Notes: generated by a model not told the origin, from the letters alone. A stretch of 10,324 nt of DNA from Syntrophomonadaceae bacterium (GCA_003553895.1 PWFM01000023.1:1-10324), one strand, 5' to 3'. Shown: positions 1 through 6,323, numbered from the stretch's first letter. Numbers and translations: made by a program.

Positions 1-1305
1 TTAGATCAACGATGGGAGAAAGGTGGCCAGGCCGGGGAAAATGATCAGCAGGGCCAGGGCCACAACGATAGCAAACAGAAAGGGCCAGATGCCCCGGAAG
101 ATTTTTTCCAGGGGCACATCGCCGGCCACACCCTGGATAATATAGACATTCATGCCTACAGGCGGTGTGATTACCCCCATGGCCACAACCATAACGATGA
201 TTACCCCAAACCAGATCGGATCGTAACCGAGAATATCTACGGCCACAGGCAGAAAAATGGGAATTGTTAAAAGTATCAGGGCCAGGGCGTCGATGAAACA
301 TCCCAGGACCAGGTAAATTAACAAAATCAGGGCAATTACGGCAAAGGAAGGCAGGGCCAGTTCGGAAGCCCATTCGGCCATGGCAAAAGGAATACGGCTG
401 ATGGCTATAAAACGGCCAAAAACCACCGCCGAGCCAACCAAAAGCATAATCATGGCCGTGGTCCGGGTCGTGTCTGACAGGGAACGAACAATGATAGAGG
501 CATTAATCCTCCTCTTTAAGGCCGTTACCAGCAGGACGCCGGCAACACCGACCGCTCCGGCCTCAGTCGGCATAAACCAGCCCGCAAAAAGGCCGCCCAG
601 TGAGATGGCGAATACTACCATCACTTCGACCAATCCTCCACCCAGGGCCATATAGCGTTCACGCCAGCCCGACCTGGGGCCGGGCGGGCCCAGGTAAGGA
701 TATTTACGGGCCAGGAAATAGATCACCAGCATGTAGAGGGACATCAGCAGTATCCCCGGTATGATACCGGCCAAAAACAACCGCCCCACCGACTGTTCGG
801 CGGCAATTCCGTAAACGATAAAGATCACGCTCGGCGGAATCAGGACCCCGATAGCCCCACCCGCCGCCACGCTGGCAGTTGATAGCGAAGTATCGTAATT
901 ATATTTTCGCATTTCCGGGAGGGCAATTGCGCCGATGGTGGCTGCAGTGGCGGTATTGGAGCCGCAAACAGCTCCAAAGAGGGCACACGTTGCCTGGGTG
1001 GCAATTGCCAGGCCTCCCGGCAGGTGCCCCACCATCTTGTAGGCCAAATCATACAACCGGGTTCCCATCCCGGCATGAAAGGCCAAAAAACCCATCAGGA
1101 TAAACATGGGGATAACACTCAAAGAATAACGGGAAAAAGTGGAAAAGAATTCCGAGGTGACCATGGAAAGAGCGGCCGAGGTAGAAGTCAGGTAGCTAAA
1201 CCCGGCAAACCCGACCATGGCCATGGCATAGGCAATGGGCATTTTATGGGCAATCAAAAGAAAAAAAACACAGATCCCGATCAATCCAACCATGGTGGGG
1301 CTCAA
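1..1305 (-). CDS. dctM: TRAP transporter large permease, DctM family
   Basis: Large membrane subunit (434 aa) of a tripartite ATP-independent periplasmic (TRAP) transporter; in this family it forms the ion-coupled translocation channel for organic acids. The protein is hydrophobic throughout, with about a dozen possible membrane segments. Family motifs seen include a GSNTATAATIGAIALPEM stretch, GGAIGVLIPPSVIFIVYG, a central FIDALALILLTIPIFLPVA and GVITPPVGMNVYI near the C-terminus. Length is normal for DctM. The start is a TTG overlapping the dctQ stop codon (TTGA, 4-nt overlap); a GGTGAG ribosome binding site lies just upstream of it, whereas the next ATG, four codons in, has none. The stop codon occupies the first three bases of the window, so anything downstream in the operon is not visible. 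Substrate cannot be told from sequence. The family call is certain; the TTG start is likely. Confidence 0.95.
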   Translation of the reverse strand: MSPTMVGLIGICVFFLLIAHKMPIAYAMAMVGFAGFSYLTSTSAALSMVTSEFFSTFSRYSLSVIPMFILMGFLAFHAGMGTRLYDLAYKMVGHLPGGLAIATQATCALFGAVCGSNTATAATIGAIALPEMRKYNYDTSLSTASVAAGGAIGVLIPPSVIFIVYGIAAEQSVGRLFLAGIIPGILLMSLYMLVIYFLARKYPYLGPPGPRSGWRERYMALGGGLVEVMVVFAISLGGLFAGWFMPTEAGAVGVAGVLLVTALKRRINASIIVRSLSDTTRTTAMIMLLVGSAVVFGRFIAISRIPFAMAEWASELALPSFAVIALILLIYLVLGCFIDALALILLTIPIFLPVAVDILGYDPIWFGVIIVMVVAMGVITPPVGMNVYIIQGVAGDVPLEKIFRGIWPFLFAIVVALALLIIFPGLATFLPSLI

Positions 1306-1790
1306 ATCCGCTCACCCCCCACAAACTGCCGGAGCAGATTGAAAAAGACTGTCAGGGCCAGGGCCAGGAACCCAAAAGCGACCACATAAATAAAAGGATA
1401 AAAGATGATCTGGGTGGTCGGAGATACTTCACCGGTTACGGCAACCCGAGAACCGTAAGCAAAAAGGTTGTAAGCCACTAAAGCTAAAAATGCCATAGCT
1501 GGAATACTGATAACCAGGTTGATAATTTTTTGCGCCCCCGGAGGGAACTTTTCCACAATAAAACCCACCGCAATATGGCCGTTTTCCAGGGCACAGCGGG
1601 ACAAGGCCAGCCCGACCACTGCAGCGGTAAGAAACCCGACCATTTCATAAGTGCCGAGAATCGAACGGCCCAGAAGGGCCCGTCCCAAAATATTTGACAC
1701 AATCAGGATAGCAGTGAAGGCCAGGATCACTCCGGCCAGAAAATCGAGGGCCCGGTTAAATTTAATGACAACTGCTTCCAGTACTTGCAC
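1302..1790 (-). CDS. dctQ: TRAP transporter small permease, DctQ family
   Basis: Small membrane subunit (162 aa) of the TRAP transporter, which pairs with DctM. Four hydrophobic segments are visible, at roughly residues 13-35, 47-65, 86-108 and 127-150, the usual DctQ topology. The sequence LGRALLGRSILGTYEMVGFL in the first half resembles the conserved DctQ region between helices 1 and 2. The start codon is GTG (1790-1788), preceded by AAAGGGTGA at a suitable distance. It lies 155 nt downstream of the dctP stop, and a GC-rich hairpin sits in that gap, so dctQM expression may be set lower than dctP. It overlaps dctM by 4 nt, implying translational coupling. Confidence 0.93.
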   Translation of the reverse strand: MQVLEAVVIKFNRALDFLAGVILAFTAILIVSNILGRALLGRSILGTYEMVGFLTAAVVGLALSRCALENGHIAVGFIVEKFPPGAQKIINLVISIPAMAFLALVAYNLFAYGSRVAVTGEVSPTTQIIFYPFIYVVAFGFLALALTVFFNLLRQFVGGERI

Positions 1791-1875
1791 AGGTAATCAC
1801 CCTTTATCGGCTGGTTAGAATGAAATAATCATTTTGACAACAATGGTAAATTAGTGCACTTCGGTCCCTTAATAG

Positions 1876-1921
1876 GCCGGTACCCGGGGCCTTATAAAAA
1901 ATATCACTCCCGGGTACCGGC
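1876..1921 (-). promoter_or_regulatory. Intercistronic hairpin between dctP and dctQ
   Basis: A perfect 13-bp inverted repeat (arm GCCGGTACCCGGG at 1876-1888, complement at 1909-1921) encloses a 20-nt AT-rich loop. It lies between the dctP stop and the dctQ start. On the transcribed strand no T-run follows the stem, so it is not a standard terminator. A partial attenuator or an mRNA-stabilising structure that keeps binding-protein transcript in excess over the permeases is the likely role (inference). Confidence 0.6.
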
Positions 1922-1945
1922 ATCAGTTCCGCACAGGAACAGTCT

Positions 1946-3010
1946 TTACTCATATTCTTCAGCAAGACGCTTGACAGTTTCGAGAATTTTTTCGCCGTCA
2001 TGGCCCAGCTCATTCATCTTGGAAACAAAGTCCTCCTGGATCGGCCGGACTCTCTCGATCCATCTTTCCATCTCTTCTTCATCCAGTTCGATTACTTCCT
2101 GGCCGGTTTCTGCAATTGCCCACTCCAGGGCATCTTCGTTCTGGGCATCCCAGAGGCCGGCGGCAACTTCTTCAAAGAAGCGCTCGTTTACATCCAGGAA
2201 TATTTCCTGGATATCGGGAGACAGCCCCTCCCATTTCTCCTGGTTCATGGTTACAAAAAATACGGCATTGTATAAAAACGGGGTCCTGGTCAGGTAACTG
2301 GTTACTTCAGCATGACGCCACCCCTTGAGAACTTCTACCGGGGCCAGGTTACCGTCGACCAGCCCGCGCTGGATAGCTTCGTAAGCATCAGGCTGGGGCA
2401 TCGCTTCCGGGGTGGCTCCCAGAAGAGGCAGTGTATCGGCGCTCAAGCCGGCAGCCCTGATTTTCATCCCCTGCAAATCGTCCAGGTTCCGGACCGGATC
2501 CGTAGTAAAGAGGTCTCCCGGTCCGGTGGCCAGAACATACATCAATTCGGTATCCTGCACTTCGTCGGGCTGAAGTTCTTTAATACCCTCCCAGGCCACC
2601 TTGCTGGCCATATAAGAATCATTGTAGATAATGCCGGGCAGTTCAAATGCTTCCAGGACTGGAAAGCGGCCCCGGGTATAAAAGAAAGCGGAAAGGCCGA
2701 TATCGGCCGTTCCGGCCTCAACCCCGCGGTAAATATCATCTGCTTCGATCAGGGTTTCGCCGGGATAGCTTGTAATTTCAATCCGTCCCCCGCTCGCTTC
2801 TTTTAGTTCCTGGGCCCAGCCCTGCACCAGTTCCGTTTCAGCGGGGTGACCGGCGGGGAAAAAGTGGGCCAGGGTAAACTCATAGCTTTGTTCTTCCTCT
2901 GCATGAACTTCATCATCATGTGTTTCAGCATCTTCTGTGTCGCCGGCGCCGCAGCCGGCTCCCAACGCCAGTAACAGCGCCAGGCCGATAAACAACAATA
3001 CTTTTTTCAT
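1946..3010 (-). CDS. dctP: TRAP transporter substrate-binding lipoprotein, DctP family
   Basis: Extracytoplasmic solute-binding subunit (354 aa) that captures the substrate and delivers it to DctQM. An N-terminal signal (MKKVLLFIGLALLLALGAGC) ends in a lipobox-like LGAGC with Cys20 as the probable lipidated residue; the -3 position is Gly, so the lipobox is slightly unusual. An acidic linker (residues 24-41) follows, then the DctP fold, with GMKIRAAG, LLGATPEAMPQPDAYEAIQRG and LVDGNLAPVEVL matching the conserved ligand-binding region. The ATG at 3010 was chosen because GGAGGAGG lies 6 nt upstream and the signal peptide begins there; an in-frame ATG nine codons earlier would lack a ribosome binding site. 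The carboxylate-binding Arg expected of DctP fits the KIRAAG motif, so an organic acid is a likely substrate; its identity is unknown. Confidence 0.95.
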   Translation of the reverse strand: MKKVLLFIGLALLLALGAGCGAGDTEDAETHDDEVHAEEEQSYEFTLAHFFPAGHPAETELVQGWAQELKEASGGRIEITSYPGETLIEADDIYRGVEAGTADIGLSAFFYTRGRFPVLEAFELPGIIYNDSYMASKVAWEGIKELQPDEVQDTELMYVLATGPGDLFTTDPVRNLDDLQGMKIRAAGLSADTLPLLGATPEAMPQPDAYEAIQRGLVDGNLAPVEVLKGWRHAEVTSYLTRTPFLYNAVFFVTMNQEKWEGLSPDIQEIFLDVNERFFEEVAAGLWDAQNEDALEWAIAETGQEVIELDEEEMERWIERVRPIQEDFVSKMNELGHDGEKILETVKRLAEEYE

Positions 3011-3028
3011 TTTGTTCCTCCTCCTATG

Positions 3029-3045
3029 GTTGATCATTGATCAAC
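3029..3045. promoter_or_regulatory. Perfect 17-bp palindrome upstream of dctP, candidate operator
   Basis: GTTGATCATTGATCAAC is an 8-1-8 perfect dyad ending about 9 nt before the dctP ribosome binding site. The size and position suit a transcription factor operator controlling the TRAP operon (GntR-type regulators often control such transporters). It differs from an FNR box because the TTGAT/ATCAA halves are 5 rather than 4 nt apart. Regulator unknown. Confidence 0.5.
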
Positions 3046-3054
3046 GGCCAGGGC

Positions 3055-3082
3055 AAAAAGAAATACTCCGGTTGGAGTATTT
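3055..3082 (-). terminator. Intrinsic terminator (distal) of the sulfur operon
   Basis: On the minus strand a 9-bp stem (AAATACTCC, loop AACC, GGAGTATTT) is followed by CTTTTTG. It is the second of two tandem terminators between the dsrE-like gene and dctP. Confidence 0.75.
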
Positions 3083-3088
3083 TCAGGC

Positions 3089-3116
3089 AAAAATATGCCG
3101 GTCATTGACCGGCATA
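3089..3116 (-). terminator. Intrinsic terminator (proximal) of the sulfur operon
   Basis: On the minus strand a perfect 11-1-11 dyad (arm TATGCCGGTCA, 3094-3116) is followed directly by TTTTTG. It lies about 105 nt after the dsrE-like stop codon and, with the second hairpin just beyond, would insulate the TRAP operon. Its centre, TCATTGA, matches the centre of the dyad upstream of dctP. Confidence 0.8.
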
Positions 3117-3130
3117 GGGGGGCTTATACC

Positions 3131-3208
3131 AACCCTGCCGTCCTACCGTGCTACATCTAATGATTTCGCTATGGCCGCTAAAATTCCTTCCTTTAGGACG
3201 GCAGGGTT
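3131..3208. repeat. Long inverted repeat, 15-bp arms, unknown element
   Basis: Perfect 15-bp arms (AACCCTGCCGTCCTA at 3131-3145; its complement at 3194-3208) flank 48 nt. On the plus strand the right arm is followed after 6 nt by nine T residues, as in an intrinsic terminator, but no plus-strand gene precedes it. The loop has a weaker internal dyad (TTTCGC...GCTAAA, one mismatch). No open reading frame is inside. It could be a non-autonomous mobile element, a small structured RNA on the plus strand, or a terminator remnant; none can be decided here. Confidence 0.55.
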
Positions 3209-3221
3209 TAGATATTTTTTT

Positions 3222-3596
3222 TTAAAAGGTCAGGATAGCATCGGCATCAAGGGACAGGTCATTCAGGGTTGCTGCCCCGGCTATCGTAGCCTCGTCGATC
3301 AGATCTTCCGGCTTAATTTCGCCCCCAAACAGCTGCATGCTTTGCTGGCAGGCCATAATCTTGATGCCCTGGCCGGCAGTTTGTTTAAGCACTTCCAGCA
3401 GGCTGGGAAACTCGCCGATTTTTACCTTTTCCGCTTCGCCCTTGACCAGGTTCTTCAAGCCCAACCCCAGGAAATATACGGTCGGCTCCACGTCCATCGC
3501 TTTAGCGGTCTGGGCCAGGATTAACGGGGAATAAAGCCTTTCCGGGGTATCGGTCCCGCTGGTCTGCACGTAAAGAATCTTCTTTTTTTCAGCCAT
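3222..3596 (-). CDS. DsrE-family sulfur-relay protein
   Basis: A 124-aa protein of the DsrE/DsrF-like family, small cytoplasmic proteins that bind or pass on persulfide sulfur, often together with TusA. Seen: a KKKILYVQTSGTDTPER start typical of the fold's first strand, a YFLGLGLKNL segment, and a single Cys at position 83 in IMACQQSMQLFGG. That is where the family's reactive Cys lies, before a conserved amphipathic helix. The ATG at 3596 is preferred: GGAGG lies 9 nt upstream, whereas the ATG three codons earlier abuts the GGAGG itself. It starts 1 nt after the tusA-like stop codon, so it is the last, coupled gene of the operon; two terminators follow. The specific partner is inferred from context. 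Confidence 0.88.
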   Translation of the reverse strand: MAEKKKILYVQTSGTDTPERLYSPLILAQTAKAMDVEPTVYFLGLGLKNLVKGEAEKVKIGEFPSLLEVLKQTAGQGIKIMACQQSMQLFGGEIKPEDLIDEATIAGAATLNDLSLDADAILTF

Positions 3597-3597
3597 C

Positions 3598-3966
3598 TTA
3601 CTCATCCTCCCGATTATTTTTATTCCCTTTCAAAATAAAGTAATGATACTCGTCTCCATCACGCTCTATTTTCACTACACTATGGCCGGCCCGCTTGGCC
3701 CAGCGGGGAATATCTTCTGCTGAAGCGGGATCATCGGCGATTAATTGCAGCAGGGTATTTTCTTCAAGCTGATCTACTTCTTCCCTGGCCCGCATAACGG
3801 GTACAGGGCAGTATAAGCCTACACAGTCGACCCGATGAATTTTAAGCCTTCCATCTTTGCTGCAAGTAAATTGATCATCCTGTGGATCCGGGCAGATAGG
3901 CTCATCACAAAAAGGACAGCTGCAGAGCCCTCTACCGGGTTGCTCATTCATGTTTTTATCAATCAT
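3598..3966 (-). CDS. TusA-family sulfurtransferase with Cys-rich N-terminal extension
   Basis: A 122-aa protein whose second half (about residues 40-115) is a TusA domain. The diagnostic motif D47-CV-G50-L51-Y-C53-P54-V-P56 is present, with Cys53 as the expected persulfide carrier. TusA proteins ferry sulfane sulfur between desulfurases and acceptors. The first 38 residues are additional to a normal TusA of about 80 aa and carry Cys15, 17, 20, 25 and 35 (CSCPFCDEPIC...C), suggesting a small metal site or a second thiol relay. A further Cys48 lies inside the TusA motif. The start ATG (3966) overlaps the scaffold gene stop (ATGA) and follows GGGGGAGGG by 6 nt; a second in-frame ATG at codon 6 is less well served. 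The family is clear; the function of the extension is not known to me. Confidence 0.9.
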   Translation of the reverse strand: MIDKNMNEQPGRGLCSCPFCDEPICPDPQDDQFTCSKDGRLKIHRVDCVGLYCPVPVMRAREEVDQLEENTLLQLIADDPASAEDIPRWAKRAGHSVVKIERDGDEYHYFILKGNKNNREDE

Positions 3967-4349
3967 TGCTTACCCTCCCCCTGTTTTTCCAGGTAATCCT
4001 GGATGGCCTTATGCAGGGCATCTGCACCCAGGTTCGAACAGTGCATCTTGTTCTGCGGCAGCCCGCCGAGTTGTTCGGCCACCTGCTTATTGGTGATATT
4101 TAGGGCTTCCTCGATTGTTTTTCCCCTGGCCATTTCTGAAACCATGCTGGATACGGCTATAGCGGCCCCGCAGCCAAAGGTAAAATACTTCACATCCTCA
4201 ATGCGGTTGTCTTTTACTTTAATTGTAAACTTCATCATATCGCCGCAAACCGGGTTACCTACTTCTCCGACTCCGTCGGGGTCTTCTATTTCTCCGATAT
4301 TGCGGGGATTGGTGAAATGTTCCATAACCTTTTCACTGTACATTGGCAT
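3963..4349 (-). CDS. Fe-S cluster assembly scaffold, NifU/IscU family
   Basis: A 128-aa single-domain scaffold on which [2Fe-2S] or [4Fe-4S] clusters are built before transfer to apo-proteins. The three ligand cysteines are present: Cys35 in NPVCGD (with the conserved Asp37), Cys60 in FGCGAAIA and Cys104 in MHCSNLG. FGCGAAIAVSSMVSEM is the NifU-type form. The chaperone-recognition motif LPPVK of proteobacterial IscU is changed to LPQNK, and no HscA/HscB gene is nearby. The start ATG has GGAGGGG about 6 nt upstream; a second ATG two codons later is less well placed. It overlaps the upstream desulfurase-like gene by 17 nt and the tusA-like gene by 4 nt, so all appear translationally coupled. 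Scaffold residues look intact, so it is probably functional. Confidence 0.95.
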   Translation of the reverse strand: MPMYSEKVMEHFTNPRNIGEIEDPDGVGEVGNPVCGDMMKFTIKVKDNRIEDVKYFTFGCGAAIAVSSMVSEMARGKTIEEALNITNKQVAEQLGGLPQNKMHCSNLGADALHKAIQDYLEKQGEGKQ

Positions 4350-5538
4350 TGTTCTTCCCCTCCTTAAGGTACTGGTGATAAAGCGGTGACATATTTCTGA
4401 GCAAACTGGCCACCTCGGCCATCTGACCGGTAATATAAGGGATGTCTTCCTCCCTGCTTTCCAGGCCCGGAGCTAACAACAGCGAACCCTGAGCCAGTTC
4501 AGGAGGCAGACCGATAGCTTCCAGCACGTGTGAAGATTTAAGGGCCTGCGAGGTGCAGGAAGATCCGCTGGAAACATAGATTCCGGCCATGTTAAGGCGC
4601 ATCAACAGGGCTTCTCCTTCGACAAACTCCACAGAAATGTTCAAATTGCGGGGCAGTCGTTTTTCGGGGGGCCCGTTCAGGTGCAGGTGAGGGACTTCTT
4701 CAAACAGGCTTTCCTTTAGCTTGTCCCTGAAGGAGCCTATCCGAAGGGCCCGCTCGTCCAGGGATTCCTGGGCCAGGCGGGCCGCCTCGCCCAGGCCGAC
4801 AATTGCCGGTACGTTTTCTGTTCCCGCTCTCAGGCCCTTTTCCTGGATCCCTCCTTCTATCAAGGGACGCAGGCGAACTCCCCGGCGCACAAATAAAGCT
4901 CCTGTGCCCTTGGGTCCGTAAAACTGGTCACCGGCCAGGCTTAACATGTCTACACCCATCTTGTCGACATCAAGCGGTATCCATCCTGCCGCCGCAGCGG
5001 CATCGGTATGAAAGGGGACCTCTTTCTCACGGGCAATAGCAGCCAGCTGTTCGATCGGCTGGATAGTCCCTATTTCGGGGTTGGCGGCCTGGATAGAAAC
5101 CAGGACAGTCTGATCGGTCAGGGCCTCTTCCAGGCGGGCCGGATCAACCAGGCCCGAACTGTCAACCGGCAGCCTGATGATATCGTAACCTTCTTTTTCG
5201 AAACTCTTCAACTGGTTCAAAATAGAAAAATGCTCAACAGCGGAAGTTATAATCCGGTTGCCTTTCCTTTTACCCGCCGCGAGAATCCCTTTCACAGCCA
5301 GGTTGTTAGCTTCAGAGGCTGAAGCAGTAAAGATCAGCTGGTTTTTCCCCAGTTCTTCAGCGCCAATCAAAAGCCCTACCTTTGCCCTGGCTTCTTCCAA
5401 GGCTTCTCGTGGTTTCTCTCCCAGGCTGTGCCCACTCGAGGGGTTACCGTAATGTTCGGTAAAATAAGGGATCATTGCTTCCAAAACTTCTTCCTCTACC
5501 GGTGTAGCCGCTGTGTAATCGAGGTTAAAGGTTTTCAT
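4333..5538 (-). CDS. NifS/IscS-type cysteine desulfurase homologue lacking the PLP lysine
   Basis: A 401-aa fold-type-I aminotransferase class V protein, clearly of the NifS/IscS family: LDYTAATPVEEEVLEAM, GNPSSGHSLG, TASASEANNLAVKG, VEHFSIL (His103), RAGTENVPAIVGLGEA and SSGSSCTSQ with loop Cys328. The active site is nevertheless degenerate. The usual SxHK before YGPKG reads A202-G-D204-Q205, so the Schiff-base Lys is Gln and the neighbouring His is Asp. The usual DAVQ reads D179-A-A-A182, so the PLP O3' contact Gln is lost. The usual SIRFSLGR reads S352-L-L-L-A-P-G-L, so the substrate-carboxylate Arg is Leu354. The reading frame is intact and codons are clean (GAC CAG at 4929-4924), so it is not an obvious pseudogene. 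The ATG at 5538 has GGAAAGGG upstream and matches the family start. It is first in the operon with the scaffold, TusA-like and DsrE-like genes. Canonical PLP-dependent activity is unlikely; a structural or persulfide-accepting role is possible. Confidence 0.92.
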   Translation of the reverse strand: MKTFNLDYTAATPVEEEVLEAMIPYFTEHYGNPSSGHSLGEKPREALEEARAKVGLLIGAEELGKNQLIFTASASEANNLAVKGILAAGKRKGNRIITSAVEHFSILNQLKSFEKEGYDIIRLPVDSSGLVDPARLEEALTDQTVLVSIQAANPEIGTIQPIEQLAAIAREKEVPFHTDAAAAAGWIPLDVDKMGVDMLSLAGDQFYGPKGTGALFVRRGVRLRPLIEGGIQEKGLRAGTENVPAIVGLGEAARLAQESLDERALRIGSFRDKLKESLFEEVPHLHLNGPPEKRLPRNLNISVEFVEGEALLMRLNMAGIYVSSGSSCTSQALKSSHVLEAIGLPPELAQGSLLLAPGLESREEDIPYITGQMAEVASLLRNMSPLYHQYLKEGKNNANVQ

Positions 5539-5644
5539 AATAACATCCCTTTCCTTTTCTGACTGGAAATTTGGTCTAATTAAATCCTGCTCATATTTTT
5601 TCGGTTTTTCTATATTTCGCCTTGACTTAAACTGCATTTATTTA

Positions 5645-5666
5645 TATAATTCCTATTAGAATTATA
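5645..5666. promoter_or_regulatory. AT-rich dyad overlapping the -10 box of the sulfur operon, candidate operator
   Basis: Perfect 8-bp arms TATAATTC and GAATTATA flank 6 nt (5645-5652 and 5659-5666). One arm contains the -10 hexamer, so a bound protein would block initiation. The size and composition recall operators of Rrf2-family (CymR/IscR-like) or Fur/PerR-type regulators, which control sulfur and Fe-S genes in Bacillota. Which one, if any, is inference. Confidence 0.5.
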
Positions 5667-5689
5667 GGCTATGTGCAGAGAAATGTCAA
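5661..5689 (-). promoter_or_regulatory. Sigma-70-type promoter of the sulfur operon
   Basis: On the minus strand TTGACA (5689-5684) and TATAAT (5666-5661) are separated by exactly 17 bp, a full consensus match. It lies about 120 nt upstream of the desulfurase-like ATG. A strong constitutive core promoter such as this normally needs a repressor; a dyad overlapping the -10 element is described separately. Confidence 0.85.
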
Positions 5690-5765
5690 TACAGTTGATG
5701 AGCTGCTCCTGGTAACGACGGAGTAGCTGGCAAAAGGTTTTACAAAAGGCTTGTGGAATTAGGAC

Positions 5766-5782
5766 TATACGCGCTGCGTATA
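5766..5782. promoter_or_regulatory. Perfect 17-bp dyad upstream of rubrerythrin, candidate operator
   Basis: TATACGCGCTGCGTATA is a 7-3-7 perfect dyad ending about 18 nt before the rubrerythrin ribosome binding site (AAGGAG). It could be an operator over the rubrerythrin promoter or a small leader hairpin. No convincing -35/-10 pair was found near it. An AT palindrome TATTTAAATA follows at 5791-5800. Confidence 0.4.
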
Positions 5783-5814
5783 AATATACTTATTTAAATA
5801 AGGAGTGATTGACC

Positions 5815-6312
5815 ATGAAAACTAAAGAAAACTTGATGGAAGCATTTGCCGGTGAGTCGCAGGCCAATCGGAAGTACCTGGCCTTCGCCCGGAAAGCCGA
5901 AAAAGACGGCTTCAAAAATGTGGGACGGATCTTTCAAGCCATTGCCGAGGCGGAAACGATCCATGCCCTGAAGCATTTTGAAATCGCCGAAAAAATTGGC
6001 GATACCCTTGAAAATCTCGAAGCGGCAGCGGAAGGAGAACACCACGAGTTCACCAAAATGTATCCTGAATTTATTGAAACGGCCAAGCAGGAAGACCAGG
6101 ACAAGGCCCTGCAATCATTCGAGTATGCAAATGCGGCCGAAAAAGTACACGGGGGCATATTTAACGATTTAAAAGAAAAGGTGGCTGCCGGCAGCGATAC
6201 CGATGACAAAGCTGTATACCTCTGTCCCGTCTGCGGATGGGTAGGCCTGGATCCGGCCCCGGATAAATGCCCGATTTGCAACACGGCCAAAAAAGCATTC
6301 AAACAATTTTAA
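5815..6312 (+). CDS. rbr: Rubrerythrin
   Basis: A 165-aa cytoplasmic non-haem diiron protein that reduces hydrogen peroxide in anaerobes using electrons from rubredoxin or NADH. The N-terminal ferritin-like domain (1-125) carries the diiron ligands: Glu14 in AGESQA, E47-TI-H50, Glu78/Glu85 in the third helix region and E109-KV-H112. The C-terminal rubredoxin domain has C137-PV-C140 and C152-PI-C155 for one iron. Length and domain order are standard. The ATG at 5815 is preferred, 9 nt after AAGGAG and matching the family start; an in-frame TTG two codons earlier is too close to the ribosome binding site. It is divergent from the sulfur operon and monocistronic, with a strong terminator. The free-standing rubredoxin gene at 7352 is a plausible electron donor. 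Confidence 0.96.
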   Translation: MKTKENLMEAFAGESQANRKYLAFARKAEKDGFKNVGRIFQAIAEAETIHALKHFEIAEKIGDTLENLEAAAEGEHHEFTKMYPEFIETAKQEDQDKALQSFEYANAAEKVHGGIFNDLKEKVAAGSDTDDKAVYLCPVCGWVGLDPAPDKCPICNTAKKAFKQF

Positions 6313-6323
6313 ATATGGCATGC

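Noticed and set aside
3029..3045. FNR-type site at the dctP dyad
   Set aside because: The TTGAT and ATCAA halves are separated by five bases, not the four of the FNR consensus.
3131..3208. CRISPR repeat or insertion sequence with transposase
   Set aside because: Only one pair of arms is present, with no spacers, no transposase gene and no visible target-site duplication.
5934..6302. Minus-strand open frame across rubrerythrin
   Set aside because: Antisense to a gene with all diiron and rubredoxin ligands in place; no independent coding evidence.
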